Below, piece after piece: positions 7,096 to 15,590 of a stretch of DNA of 18,939 nt. The notes beneath the pieces are model-generated. The model did no database searches, was not told the DNA's origin, and saw only the letters and a list, made by a program, of their open reading frames with translations. Source of the stretch: Sphingobacteriaceae bacterium UBA6709 (lineage in GTDB: Bacteria; Bacteroidota; Bacteroidia; Sphingobacteriales; Sphingobacteriaceae); NCBI GenBank assembly GCA_002454425.1, contig DKIV01000026.1, forward strand, positions 97,232 to 116,170, read 5' to 3'. Position numbers and translations under genes: made by a program. Position 1 is the first letter of the stretch. Each line of letters begins with the position of its first letter.

Positions 7096-8175
7096 ATGGG
7101 ACTTCGTTATAAGACCAGAATCGCGATCATCGGCGCCGGGCAGGCGGGACTTTCGGCTGCTTATCATCTCAGGAAATCAGGATGGGAAACTGGTCGTGAC
7201 TTTATTATTCTGGATGAAGCACCGCAGCCTGGAGGCGCGTGGCAGTATCGCTGGGATTCATTAACATTGAGTACCGTCAACAGGATTCATGATCTGCCGG
7301 GAATGTCTTTTACGGACAGCCTGGCAGACGCGGAAGCCAAAGAGGTACAAGCAAATGTGGCCGTACCTCGTTACTTTAGCTTATACGAAAAAACCATCGG
7401 CATTGAAGTTTTCCGACCGATGAAGGTATTGCAAGTTTTGCGACATGATAATGTGTTCCATATAAATACTGATTCGGCTTCATTTTCAGCGCTGGGAATA
7501 ATAAATGCTACAGGTACCTGGAACATGCCGTACATCCCTGAATATCCGGGAGCCGCGTCATTTCTGGGTGAGCAGTTACATACACGGGATTATAAGACAG
7601 CTGAGTATTTCCGGGGCAAGCACGTTGTTGTTGTGGGCGGGGGTATTTCTGCGATACAGCTGTTAGATGCTGTCTCAAAGGTCACCAGCACCACCTGGGT
7701 TACCCGGCGCCCTCCGATATTTAGAGAAGGACCCTTTGATGACGTGGCGGGCCATCAGGCGGTTCAGATGGTAGAGAACCGTGTCCGCCAAGGTCTAGCT
7801 CCTCTTTCGGTGGTATCTGTTACCGGTCTGCCACTCACCGAAGCCGTGCTTCGAATGAAAGAAAGAGGAGTATTGCATCGATTACCCATGTTCACAGAAA
7901 TTACCGCCGAGGGAATTAAATGGGAAGACGAAAGCGAACAGAAAGCCGATGTAATACTCTGGAATACCGGATTTAAAAATTCGTTAAGTCATCTCGATGC
8001 GGTAATACCCCGGGAAGCTAATGATGGTATCCTTATGGATGGAGCCCTGGCTACGCGGGTTTCAAAAGAACCCCGCATCCATCTGGCCGGCTATGGGCCC
8101 TCAGCCTCCACCATCGGCGCCAACCGAGCAGGCCGCGCCGCTGTCCGGGAACTCATGGAAACCTTGGGATTATAA
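7096..8175 (+). CDS. FAD/NAD(P)-dependent monooxygenase-like oxidoreductase
   Basis: The 359-aa protein has two dinucleotide-binding motifs: GAGQAG at 13-18 for FAD and VVGGGISA around 179-186 for NADPH. Between them FLGEQLHTRDYK (156-167) fits the flavin monooxygenase fingerprint FxGxxxHxxxYK, and an ATG motif at 138-140 (NATGTW) precedes it. This places it in the CzcO/FMO group (COG2072), enzymes that oxygenate N, S or C atoms of small molecules; the substrate cannot be named. At about 360 aa it is shorter than Baeyer-Villiger enzymes. It directly follows the LLM oxidoreductase and is probably cotranscribed. No membrane segment is visible. Confidence 0.88.
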   Translation: MGLRYKTRIAIIGAGQAGLSAAYHLRKSGWETGRDFIILDEAPQPGGAWQYRWDSLTLSTVNRIHDLPGMSFTDSLADAEAKEVQANVAVPRYFSLYEKTIGIEVFRPMKVLQVLRHDNVFHINTDSASFSALGIINATGTWNMPYIPEYPGAASFLGEQLHTRDYKTAEYFRGKHVVVVGGGISAIQLLDAVSKVTSTTWVTRRPPIFREGPFDDVAGHQAVQMVENRVRQGLAPLSVVSVTGLPLTEAVLRMKERGVLHRLPMFTEITAEGIKWEDESEQKADVILWNTGFKNSLSHLDAVIPREANDGILMDGALATRVSKEPRIHLAGYGPSASTIGANRAGRAAVRELMETLGL

Positions 8176-8251
8176 AGGCGGATAGTAACAAACTAAGATG
8201 ATTATTAGATTTTAACGTATAATTCAGATGGCGAGGAACGAAAATATCTCC

Positions 8252-11200
8252 TTAGCCGACGAGCATCTTCGCGCTTTCTTTCCATAAATAATTGGGTAAA
8301 GACGTTTGAAGCTCCCACTTGATCGACATTGGCTTGGAGCCCTCATAGTCAACAAAATTAGCCGGCCCCAGAAATATATATCCTTGCGTAAATCCATTGG
8401 CATCTTTCTTACTTTCACGCACAAAAAGCAAAACTTTCTTATTTATCTTTAGCTGATTTATATAGGATAATCCCTTAGACGAAGTGGATGAAGTTTGATT
8501 TTGAGATTGCCAGTGAAATAAAGTTTCACTTATTGCATAATCTTCATACATGGTTGTAGGTGAAAAATCTTCCTCGGACTTTTTTAAATTAATGAATAAA
8601 CCTTCCATGTTCGTTTTTGTGTTATCTGCAGCCCCCTCCCTGTTCGAACTTTGTTTTTCCCAGGTTGACAGCCGCAATGCTACAAGTATTTGCTCTCTGG
8701 TAAACCTAGAATGAATACCTAGAGGAAACGAAAAGGATTCAACAGGAAGTTCTTCAAAACATAATTGATCAATCTTTACACTGAGAAACTCCGATAACTC
8801 ACGCACGAAATCCCCATTGTCGCCAATTGCTTTTATTGCGGTTTTAAGCGACTCGCCTTCTCCTGCTTTTTGGTAAAAATCATAATACGCCATCAAAGCA
8901 AAAATATCGTTGTCGTCAGAGATATCCATGCGGCCTAAGTCGAATTTATTTTCAATCAACTTTATCCAAAACCGAAAATACGAGAGAGATTCCGTGACAA
9001 TCCACTTTTTCCCAAGCATAGATCGATACTTTTCTGAATTATGACTATCGCATTTTAAGTTTAGAGCTTCAGACTTTAATTCACTGAATGTAAAATTCTT
9101 ATATATATCTTTTAGCGTCAAATTATAAGCATTTAAAAAATTTTGAAGCGTCAAGGGCTGGGCTGTTTGATTATTATAATCAACTAGCCTACTAATTAAT
9201 TGGCGCTTGTTTAAATTAGTCGCTTTCCGAATATTCTCTAGAATGTACTCCTTTGCTTTTCTCTCTAATACAATAGATGATCCTAATGGCAAATTTGGAA
9301 AATCACGCTCAATTTCATGTTCCACTGTTGTATTTGTCTTGCCAATTAAAGATCTAAACTTCCTCTCAAAATCGTACTCCTCCCTCGCCTGCCCAACAAA
9401 ATCTAAAACAGTCAATACATCTTTACCATCGTGTAACCTAAGTCCTCGACCCAACTGCTGCAGAAAAATCGTTAAGCTTTCTGTCGGACGCAAAAATAAA
9501 ACAGTGTCAATCTGCGGAATATCCACGCCCTCATTGAACATGTCGACAACGAATAAAAAGTTAAAGTCACCCGATTTAAATCGCTCTACTAAGCTAATCC
9601 TGCTGCTAGAATTGTCAGAGGTTAACCACTCGCTTCTTAAGCCAACAGCATTAAATTTCTCCGCCATATAATACGCGTGATCTTTACTTGCGCAAAAGCC
9701 AATACAGCATAAGCTATTTAAATCTTTCACATATTTTTCTAGATTAGCGATGATATCACGAACACGAAAATCATTCGCGGTCAATACTTTAGTTAGCTCA
9801 TTAACGTCATATCTTCCATTATTCCATTTCACTGCCGAGTAGTCGACCGTGTCAGAGATCCCAAAATATTGAAATGGACACAACAGCTTATTATTCAAGG
9901 CATCGGGTAGTCTAATTTCGGCTGCAATTCGAAAATTAAAATCGGATAAGATACTTTTCCCATCCATACGTTCAGGAGTGGCGGTTAATCCTAAAAGCAA
10001 TTCCGGTTTAAAATATTGAATGATCTTTTGATAAGAACCTGTCTGAATATGGTGTACTTCATCAATTACTATATAATTATAATAATCTGGACTGCAATAT
10101 GTGGGAAGGTTCAAGTTATTGAAGGTTTGCACCGTCGCAAAAATTGCGTTTTTCAATGAAGGCTGATATCCATCACCCAATAGATCGCCAAAATTTTGAT
10201 CCTTCAAAACATTTCTGAAAGAATGTAATGCCTGCCTTAGGATCTCTATCCGGTGGGCTACAAACAAAAACTTAGCGTCGGGATGCTGATTACGGTAGTT
10301 TTTGAAGTCGAAAGCGGCAATCATTGTTTTACCAGTTCCAGTGGCCGCTACTACCAAATTTCGATTAGATCCATGAACTGTCCTTTCAACTTTCAGCTTC
10401 TCCAAGATCTCCATCTGGTAGTGATACGGCTTCAAATCGAAAAATTTATGGAACTCTAAAATTGGTTTGCCTACTGTATTCCGATGCAAGGCAACAGACA
10501 ATTGCTCGTACTTACTACAATCGTATAATTCAAACTCTCCACTTGACCAATAAGACTCAAAGGTCTTCTTGAACTTATTGATGATATGTGGAATTTCTTT
10601 AGTTGTCACCTTTATATTCCATTCCAAACCGTCAGTTAACGCTGATCGTGAGAAATTAGAGGAACCGATATAACCGGTATGAAAACCAGAATTTCTGTAA
10701 AACAAATAAGCTTTTGCATGTAGCCGTTCATTAGCTGTATTGTAGGATACCTTTACTTCAGCGTTCGGCAACTTACTCAATTCCTCTATAGCCTTGGCAT
10801 CCGTCGCTCCCATGTAGGTTGTGGTTATAATCCTTAATTTACCACCCCTGCTAGCAAATTCTTCGAACGCGCTTTTTAATATCACAATGGCTTTCCACTT
10901 TATAAACGACACGAGTAAATCAACGCGGTCAGCCGAACGAATTTCCTTTTTCAATTCACTTTCCAACGAAATTCCGGCATTCCCTCCTGTAAATAATTCG
11001 CTTTGTGTTAACCTCGAACTGGGCATGATCTCATTGATCCGAATCTTGAGATCACTATAATCGCCTTCTAGTCTTTTCAGCACACCTTCAAGAATATTTC
11101 CCTCAGCAGCGACTAGATCATCTTGAAATTCGTAAGTATCAATTTGTTGGGAAAGATATTTCAGCAAGTTATTTGTGATCTCAATTTGCTTTTCAACTAA

Positions 11201-11398
11201 TCCTAAATCACCTTTCTCAATTTTTATTACCTTCAAGGCATTTGAAATCGCTGCGCTTAAATGGTTACCCAAAAAAATACTAGCTTCTGCTATGTCTAAC
11301 CTTTTATTATTCGCTACATAATACTTGTTGGAGTCTAAGGATGAAAGTTTTGCTTTTAATGATTCGGTGATGAGAGATTCGTAAATTCCAACTTGCAT
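8252..11398 (-). CDS. PLD nuclease-SF2 helicase-DUF3427 protein, SauUSI-like type IV restriction enzyme
   Basis: This 1048-aa protein has a helical N-terminal region (1-140), then a phospholipase D-type nuclease with one HKD-like motif (RLHAKAYLF, His227 and Lys229, then GSSN 245-248). An SF2 ATPase follows with Walker A ATGTGKT (352-358), DEVHH (446-450), LTATPER (471-477), FNEGVDIP (621-628) and QQLGRGLR (647-654). A DUF3427 region (about 700-1045) contains FHWQSQNQTS near 961-970. Staphylococcus SauUSI has the same order and cuts DNA carrying 5-methyl- or 5-hydroxymethylcytosine; the C-terminal part reads the modification. All nuclease and ATPase motifs are intact. It stands alone, with no methyltransferase nearby, as expected for type IV. 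It is visibly more AT-rich than its neighbours, suggesting horizontal transfer. Activity and specificity are inferred. Confidence 0.9.
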   Translation of the reverse strand: MQVGIYESLITESLKAKLSSLDSNKYYVANNKRLDIAEASIFLGNHLSAAISNALKVIKIEKGDLGLVEKQIEITNNLLKYLSQQIDTYEFQDDLVAAEGNILEGVLKRLEGDYSDLKIRINEIMPSSRLTQSELFTGGNAGISLESELKKEIRSADRVDLLVSFIKWKAIVILKSAFEEFASRGGKLRIITTTYMGATDAKAIEELSKLPNAEVKVSYNTANERLHAKAYLFYRNSGFHTGYIGSSNFSRSALTDGLEWNIKVTTKEIPHIINKFKKTFESYWSSGEFELYDCSKYEQLSVALHRNTVGKPILEFHKFFDLKPYHYQMEILEKLKVERTVHGSNRNLVVAATGTGKTMIAAFDFKNYRNQHPDAKFLFVAHRIEILRQALHSFRNVLKDQNFGDLLGDGYQPSLKNAIFATVQTFNNLNLPTYCSPDYYNYIVIDEVHHIQTGSYQKIIQYFKPELLLGLTATPERMDGKSILSDFNFRIAAEIRLPDALNNKLLCPFQYFGISDTVDYSAVKWNNGRYDVNELTKVLTANDFRVRDIIANLEKYVKDLNSLCCIGFCASKDHAYYMAEKFNAVGLRSEWLTSDNSSSRISLVERFKSGDFNFLFVVDMFNEGVDIPQIDTVLFLRPTESLTIFLQQLGRGLRLHDGKDVLTVLDFVGQAREEYDFERKFRSLIGKTNTTVEHEIERDFPNLPLGSSIVLERKAKEYILENIRKATNLNKRQLISRLVDYNNQTAQPLTLQNFLNAYNLTLKDIYKNFTFSELKSEALNLKCDSHNSEKYRSMLGKKWIVTESLSYFRFWIKLIENKFDLGRMDISDDNDIFALMAYYDFYQKAGEGESLKTAIKAIGDNGDFVRELSEFLSVKIDQLCFEELPVESFSFPLGIHSRFTREQILVALRLSTWEKQSSNREGAADNTKTNMEGLFINLKKSEEDFSPTTMYEDYAISETLFHWQSQNQTSSTSSKGLSYINQLKINKKVLLFVRESKKDANGFTQGYIFLGPANFVDYEGSKPMSIKWELQTSLPNYLWKESAKMLVG

Positions 11399-11558
11399 AA
11401 CGTAAGATTCTTAGTTCAGGATTGTATAATTCAAAGGACGTATCGGAATATCATCTTTTGTTGCTTTGCTTCCTTAAAATAGAGGTGACAACTTCAACAA
11501 CTTTTACTCTAAAGCTGATAAAAATAAACTGGAAACAATCCCTGTAACATTTAACGCG

Positions 11559-11566
11559 CAAATATA
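11559..11566 (-). promoter_or_regulatory. Candidate promoter of the restriction gene
   Basis: On the minus strand TATATTTG (followed by CG) is an exact TAnnTTTG match about 160 bases upstream of the helicase ATG. A TTTTG lies 12 bases further upstream, closer than the usual spacing. If used, the gene would have a roughly 150-base leader. Nothing else was recognised in 11399-11616. Confidence 0.4.
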
Positions 11567-11616
11567 GAAAGTGGTTATCAAAAGTACCTCTTTTATAGGG
11601 GACAAAGCCAAAATTT

Positions 11617-12639
11617 CTATCTGGCAACGAACTTTTTATCGCTGAGGGTTTTCAGGAAGCTGATGACGTCGCTTTTTTCTTGATTTGAAAGAGGCAATCT
11701 GTTGCCGTTTTCCTTGAAGATGGGGTCAAGATTATCGGCATTCAGCACGCCTGAGTCGAAGTAATTTAATACGTCCATCAAGGTGGCAAACTGTCCAAAG
11801 CTCCCGTAGGGGGCGGTATATTCGACATTACGCAACGAAGGAACTCGAAAGGCCATGTAATCTGCCGCGCGACCTGTGAGGCGGGCGCGCCCGGCTTCGT
11901 CTGTATTAGGATTTACCGGAAATCCGATGTTTCTAAAACTTTGATCTGTAAAAAGTTCTGTACTATGGCAGGAGGCGCATTTTACTTTGAACACCTCGTA
12001 ACCACGTGCTTCTTCCGTCGTAAATTGATCGCCCTCTCTCCTTTTCACTCTATCATACTTGCTGTTTGCGGAGATAAGTGTATACTCATACTGAGCAATA
12101 GTATTATAAATACGTTCCGGTGTAAGCCGATCATCGCCAAAGGCCTTCTTCAATAGCTCTTTGTATTTTTGGTCGTCTTTAAGTTTATCGATCACTTCCA
12201 GAATTGAGGAATCCATCTCCTCGTGGGTTATTATAGGCACCAGGGGCTGCTTCTCCAATTGAAGGATATTTCCATCCCAATTATAAAATTGCATAAAAAC
12301 CATATTCTGAACAGGCGGCGCGTTACGAAGTCCTACCCTGTCGTATACGCCAATTGCTTTTGCATTGGCATCTGCAAACGCGTTCGCTTGCATGTGACAG
12401 CTAGCACATGAAATGGTGTTGTTACTGCTCAGTCGCTTTTCATTAAACAAGAGCACACCTAATTCAACACCATATTTTGTGGGCTTGTTAATCTCCAATG
12501 AGCTGGCAAATCCCGGAAATCCGGCGGGGACAGTTAATTCTACTTCGGGATTATCAATAACTACCGGAGCAGCAGACTCATCACGACCACAGCCAAGCAA
12601 AAATAGTAAAATACAGAAAATGGATATCAGCGTTCTCAA
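11617..12639 (-). CDS. mbnH: MbnH-like diheme cytochrome c lipoprotein (MauG/CcP family)
   Basis: The 340-aa product has a lipoprotein signal ending in LLGC (Cys17) and two heme c sites, CASCH at 78-82 and CASCH at 221-225. The domain order matches bacterial cytochrome c peroxidases and MauG proteins. It acts in the periplasm, probably anchored to a membrane. Because the gene immediately upstream encodes an MbnP-like protein, the MbnH subgroup is favoured: these enzymes use peroxide to convert a tryptophan of MbnP into kynurenine, creating a copper site. A plain peroxide-detoxifying CcP is the alternative. The start codon appears to be TTG at 12639; no in-frame ATG precedes it before a stop, and a start there gives an intact signal peptide. 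It is last in the operon. Confidence 0.85.
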   Translation of the reverse strand: MRTLISIFCILLFLLGCGRDESAAPVVIDNPEVELTVPAGFPGFASSLEINKPTKYGVELGVLLFNEKRLSSNNTISCASCHMQANAFADANAKAIGVYDRVGLRNAPPVQNMVFMQFYNWDGNILQLEKQPLVPIITHEEMDSSILEVIDKLKDDQKYKELLKKAFGDDRLTPERIYNTIAQYEYTLISANSKYDRVKRREGDQFTTEEARGYEVFKVKCASCHSTELFTDQSFRNIGFPVNPNTDEAGRARLTGRAADYMAFRVPSLRNVEYTAPYGSFGQFATLMDVLNYFDSGVLNADNLDPIFKENGNRLPLSNQEKSDVISFLKTLSDKKFVAR

Positions 12640-12657
12640 AGTAATAAAATTATTAAA

Positions 12658-12690
12658 GCCCGCTATGCTGTTAAATAATGCGTAGCGAGC
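12658..12690 (-). terminator. Stem-loop between mbnP and mbnH (possible attenuator)
   Basis: Arms at 12658-12668 and 12680-12690 form an 11-position stem with one mismatch and one G-U pair around an 11-base loop. It is followed by TTTTT on the plus strand and by TTTAATAATTTT on the minus strand, the direction of the operon. It lies in the 63-base gap and could reduce transcription into the last gene or stabilise the upstream message end. Confidence 0.4.
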
Positions 12691-12702
12691 TTTTTAAGAA
12701 AC

Positions 12703-13569
12703 TTAGTTTTCTACCCCGGTAATGGAGAACATTCCTGAGATATCACTACTGCCGTCGCCGCCAAGATTGTCAACGAATTTTTCCATCTGTACAGCCGTAT
12801 GGATATTAGGAGTAGCATTATCGGCCATGCCTGTTCCTGTTGACAGGGTAATGGTATTTATCTTGCCACTTAAAAGTTTATCGAAATCGGCCTTGATGAG
12901 GATCTTCGGTGCTACCGATCCTACCAGCGCGTGAGTTGTTAAATCCAGGGTAATATCTCTGTAGGCATCGACTCCCTGCGTATAAGCCCCTTCAGTTCCC
13001 TCTACGGTACTTCCGGTGTGTATTGATAACACCTTATTGTCGGCACCATAGAACCCTTCAATTTTTGTAAAGCGATAACCGGAGCCCCACTCCCACATCA
13101 TTTCTGTATCATTAGCTCCCGCCAAGGCATAAAACGCGGGAAACCTTACCTGATTCAGGGTGTTTAAATCGGATTTTACGCCTAAGCCAAACCGGATTTG
13201 CTTGTACTCTCCCGAAGGGATATTATTCAGGATACATTGCAAAGACCGCGGCTTCGCCTGATCAATGACAAAAGCTCCTTTATCGAGATCATTAATATTG
13301 TATGGAAATTCACTACCATCGGCCTTTACTAATCTGATATTGCTTACAACATATTTAAGCTCCGAAAAGTAATGTGTTTGATTGGATGCTGAGGTGTTGA
13401 CTGTTGCTACGCCCGAACTTGAGCCTAAGGTAATAGTGGTATTTTTAAATGTATTATTGAAATCAAGTGTAATGTTGTTGGCAACAGGATGATCATCGTC
13501 TTTGCTGCAGGCCGAGATGACAAGGCAAAGCCCCATGAATAAAAGTAATTGCTTTTGAATAGATTTCAT
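12703..13569 (-). CDS. mbnP: MbnP-like copper-binding lipoprotein
   Basis: A 288-aa lipoprotein (signal ending VISAC, Cys21). It carries the MbnP-family features: an N-terminal beta region with LKYVVSNIRLVKADG (71-85), and the core MMWEWGSGYRF (157-167) with two tryptophans in a Met/Trp/Gly/Tyr context, then IEGFY and LSIHTGS (181-187). In characterised MbnP proteins a tryptophan is oxidised to kynurenine by the partner MbnH and helps bind copper in the periplasm. Trp159 or Trp161 is the likely target, though that is inferred from motif position. The gene lies 30 bases after the TonB receptor and before mbnH, so copper import or storage is the expected role. No methanobactin precursor was seen in the window. 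Confidence 0.87.
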   Translation of the reverse strand: MKSIQKQLLLFMGLCLVISACSKDDDHPVANNITLDFNNTFKNTTITLGSSSGVATVNTSASNQTHYFSELKYVVSNIRLVKADGSEFPYNINDLDKGAFVIDQAKPRSLQCILNNIPSGEYKQIRFGLGVKSDLNTLNQVRFPAFYALAGANDTEMMWEWGSGYRFTKIEGFYGADNKVLSIHTGSTVEGTEGAYTQGVDAYRDITLDLTTHALVGSVAPKILIKADFDKLLSGKINTITLSTGTGMADNATPNIHTAVQMEKFVDNLGGDGSSDISGMFSITGVEN

Positions 13570-13599
13570 TTGAATGATTTTAGATGTATGATTTAATTA

Positions 13600-15588
13600 T
13601 TAGAAGTTTACTTTTAGGGAAGTATAAATATTCCTGCCCATACGCGGAATATTTCCCCAATCCGCATAGGTACTATAATATTTGTCGAGGATATTTTCCA
13701 CGCCGCACTGAAATACGATATGCAGCGTGTTCAGATGGAAAGCATAATCGGCCGAGAAATTCCAAAGCATATAGGCTGGCGTTTGATCCTCACCATATTC
13801 AGGACTATAATGCTCTTGCTTCAGATCACCATTTAGTAAGGTCTGTAAGCCCAGTCGCTTGTACTTATAATGTAAGGAAGTTTGATAGCTCAGGGGTCTG
13901 ATAAAAGGCAGATTCCCCCCTTGATTATCTTTCCCTCGGGCATAGGTAATACTTCCTTTCCAATCAAGGTCGCTGGACACAGCATAATCAGCGCTTAAGG
14001 CCAAATTGGCGACCGTGCCGTAGGGCAGAGAAGTATAGCCCTTTACTCCTACCGATTGATAATTCATGGGACTACCTAAGCTGAGAATCCTGCCGATGAT
14101 ATAGTTATCGATATGAAAATAGTTGGCAACCGCCTTTACACTTAGCTTTTTCGAGTGATAACCGGCACTAAGGTTGGCTTCGTAGGAACTTTCATTACTG
14201 AGATCGGGATTTCCCACATAATCATATCTGTCGAAGCTATTATATATATAATATCCATAACCCTCAGAAACTGAGGGCGCGCGCTGTCCATAACCTGTAC
14301 CAAGAGAAAAGTCAAAATTTGTTAGTCGCAAGTCATAGCTTGCATGCACCGCCGGAAGAATTCTGCTTTTTGACTGAGGTGCTCCGGGGTGGAAGATCCT
14401 GTTGAATTCTACATATTTCGACCGATTGTAATTCCAGCCAAGGGAGCCACCCAGGTTAATAGTACTTTTATCAGAAATACTCAGCGCATTCTTCATTGAT
14501 ATACCGGTAAAACGCGTCGTTACCCAGGGCCAGCTATAGGCGAACATGGTACGCTCACTTCTGTCTTGCGGATACATCCTCATTTCAGCAATAGAAAGAT
14601 TATTGTAAGAGTTCAACTGAATTTCGGATGAGTAATCATCTTTTTTCAGCGTTACTTTTGAGACTAATCCGTAAGTAGTGCTCCATCCGGGCATATCCAT
14701 GTGCACCAGATTCTCAGGCCGTGTAGTGTCGTCCATGTAATGCTCAATAGCATTGAAATAAAGCTTTGTATCCCAGGCTCGAATCAACCCAGCTTCAAAT
14801 AGTTGCTTATAAGAGGCGCTCGTAATAATGGCCCTTGAAAGCCATAGATCCATGGGCAAGGCAGGATAGCCTACGTCGTTAGCCTGATCGAAAATAGCAT
14901 CAACCCGTAACGAAGACAAGGGACTTGTTTTATATGCCAGGGCCAGGGAGCTGTTGAATTTGGAGTATTGCGAATGCTTCACCTCCTTACCATCCCCGTC
15001 TGTATACGACTGAGCTTTTCTATAGGCAACGCTGGCGTCCGCTACAAACCGATTACTGGAATAGGCGACATTCCCCAGATTAAAAACCTGCTGATTATTG
15101 CTTTCAAAACCAGCCTGATAGGCTCCCTGAAATCTCTGTTGCAGACCAAAAGGCGTAACGCGACGCTTTAAATCGATGCTTCCTGCCAGCGTAGCGCCAT
15201 TCATGCCACCATCCTGACCCGATCGTATGTCGATAGTAGCGAGGTTATTGCTTTCAACATAAGAAGTAACAGGATCCATCTTGTCAGTGCAAGCGCCAAA
15301 AATGTGCATCCCATCAATGGTGAGGGTTGCGCGCTCTATGCTCATATTGTTTAATTGAGGCTCCCAGGCATAGGCGCCCCGCTTTATAAAGCTAATACTC
15401 TGCGATGAAGCAAGGAACTCGTCTACCGACACGTTCATCTTTAAATCGGTTTCAATCTTTTTTATTTGCTGAGCGGTAACTTTTACTTCCTTTAACATCT
15501 TTGCCGAGTCAGGCAAGCTGTGTCGTTCCTGAGCATTCAGAGCTAAGCTTATCGCTGATGCGACAATTAATATATTGACCTTCAGCAT
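13600..15588 (-). CDS. TonB-dependent outer-membrane copper receptor (OprC/NosA-like)
   Basis: A 662-aa receptor with signal peptide (about 1-19), a TonB-box-like start followed by a plug domain (about 32-145), and a 22-strand-type barrel ending in SLKVNF with terminal Phe. The plug contains TIDGMHIFGACTDKMDP (90-105), resembling the copper receptor OprC/NosA. Cys100 and Met104 form CxxxM, and HYM at 283-285 gives HxM in the barrel. Pseudomonas OprC binds copper through exactly such a CxxxM plus HxM pair. Import of copper across the outer membrane, powered by TonB, is therefore the favoured role. It follows the YtkA-like lipoprotein by two bases and precedes mbnP by 30, so all are one operon. 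Alternative substrates such as siderophores are less likely given the motif. Confidence 0.88.
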   Translation of the reverse strand: MLKVNILIVASAISLALNAQERHSLPDSAKMLKEVKVTAQQIKKIETDLKMNVSVDEFLASSQSISFIKRGAYAWEPQLNNMSIERATLTIDGMHIFGACTDKMDPVTSYVESNNLATIDIRSGQDGGMNGATLAGSIDLKRRVTPFGLQQRFQGAYQAGFESNNQQVFNLGNVAYSSNRFVADASVAYRKAQSYTDGDGKEVKHSQYSKFNSSLALAYKTSPLSSLRVDAIFDQANDVGYPALPMDLWLSRAIITSASYKQLFEAGLIRAWDTKLYFNAIEHYMDDTTRPENLVHMDMPGWSTTYGLVSKVTLKKDDYSSEIQLNSYNNLSIAEMRMYPQDRSERTMFAYSWPWVTTRFTGISMKNALSISDKSTINLGGSLGWNYNRSKYVEFNRIFHPGAPQSKSRILPAVHASYDLRLTNFDFSLGTGYGQRAPSVSEGYGYYIYNSFDRYDYVGNPDLSNESSYEANLSAGYHSKKLSVKAVANYFHIDNYIIGRILSLGSPMNYQSVGVKGYTSLPYGTVANLALSADYAVSSDLDWKGSITYARGKDNQGGNLPFIRPLSYQTSLHYKYKRLGLQTLLNGDLKQEHYSPEYGEDQTPAYMLWNFSADYAFHLNTLHIVFQCGVENILDKYYSTYADWGNIPRMGRNIYTSLKVNF

Positions 15589-15590
15589 AT

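Noticed and set aside
8176..8251. Attachment-site or terminal repeats bounding the restriction gene
   Set aside because: I compared this gap with 11399-11616 and saw no shared direct or inverted repeat longer than a few bases.
11617..13569. Methanobactin biosynthesis cluster
   Set aside because: MbnP and MbnH are present, but no MbnB/MbnC-like genes or precursor peptide could be found anywhere in the window.
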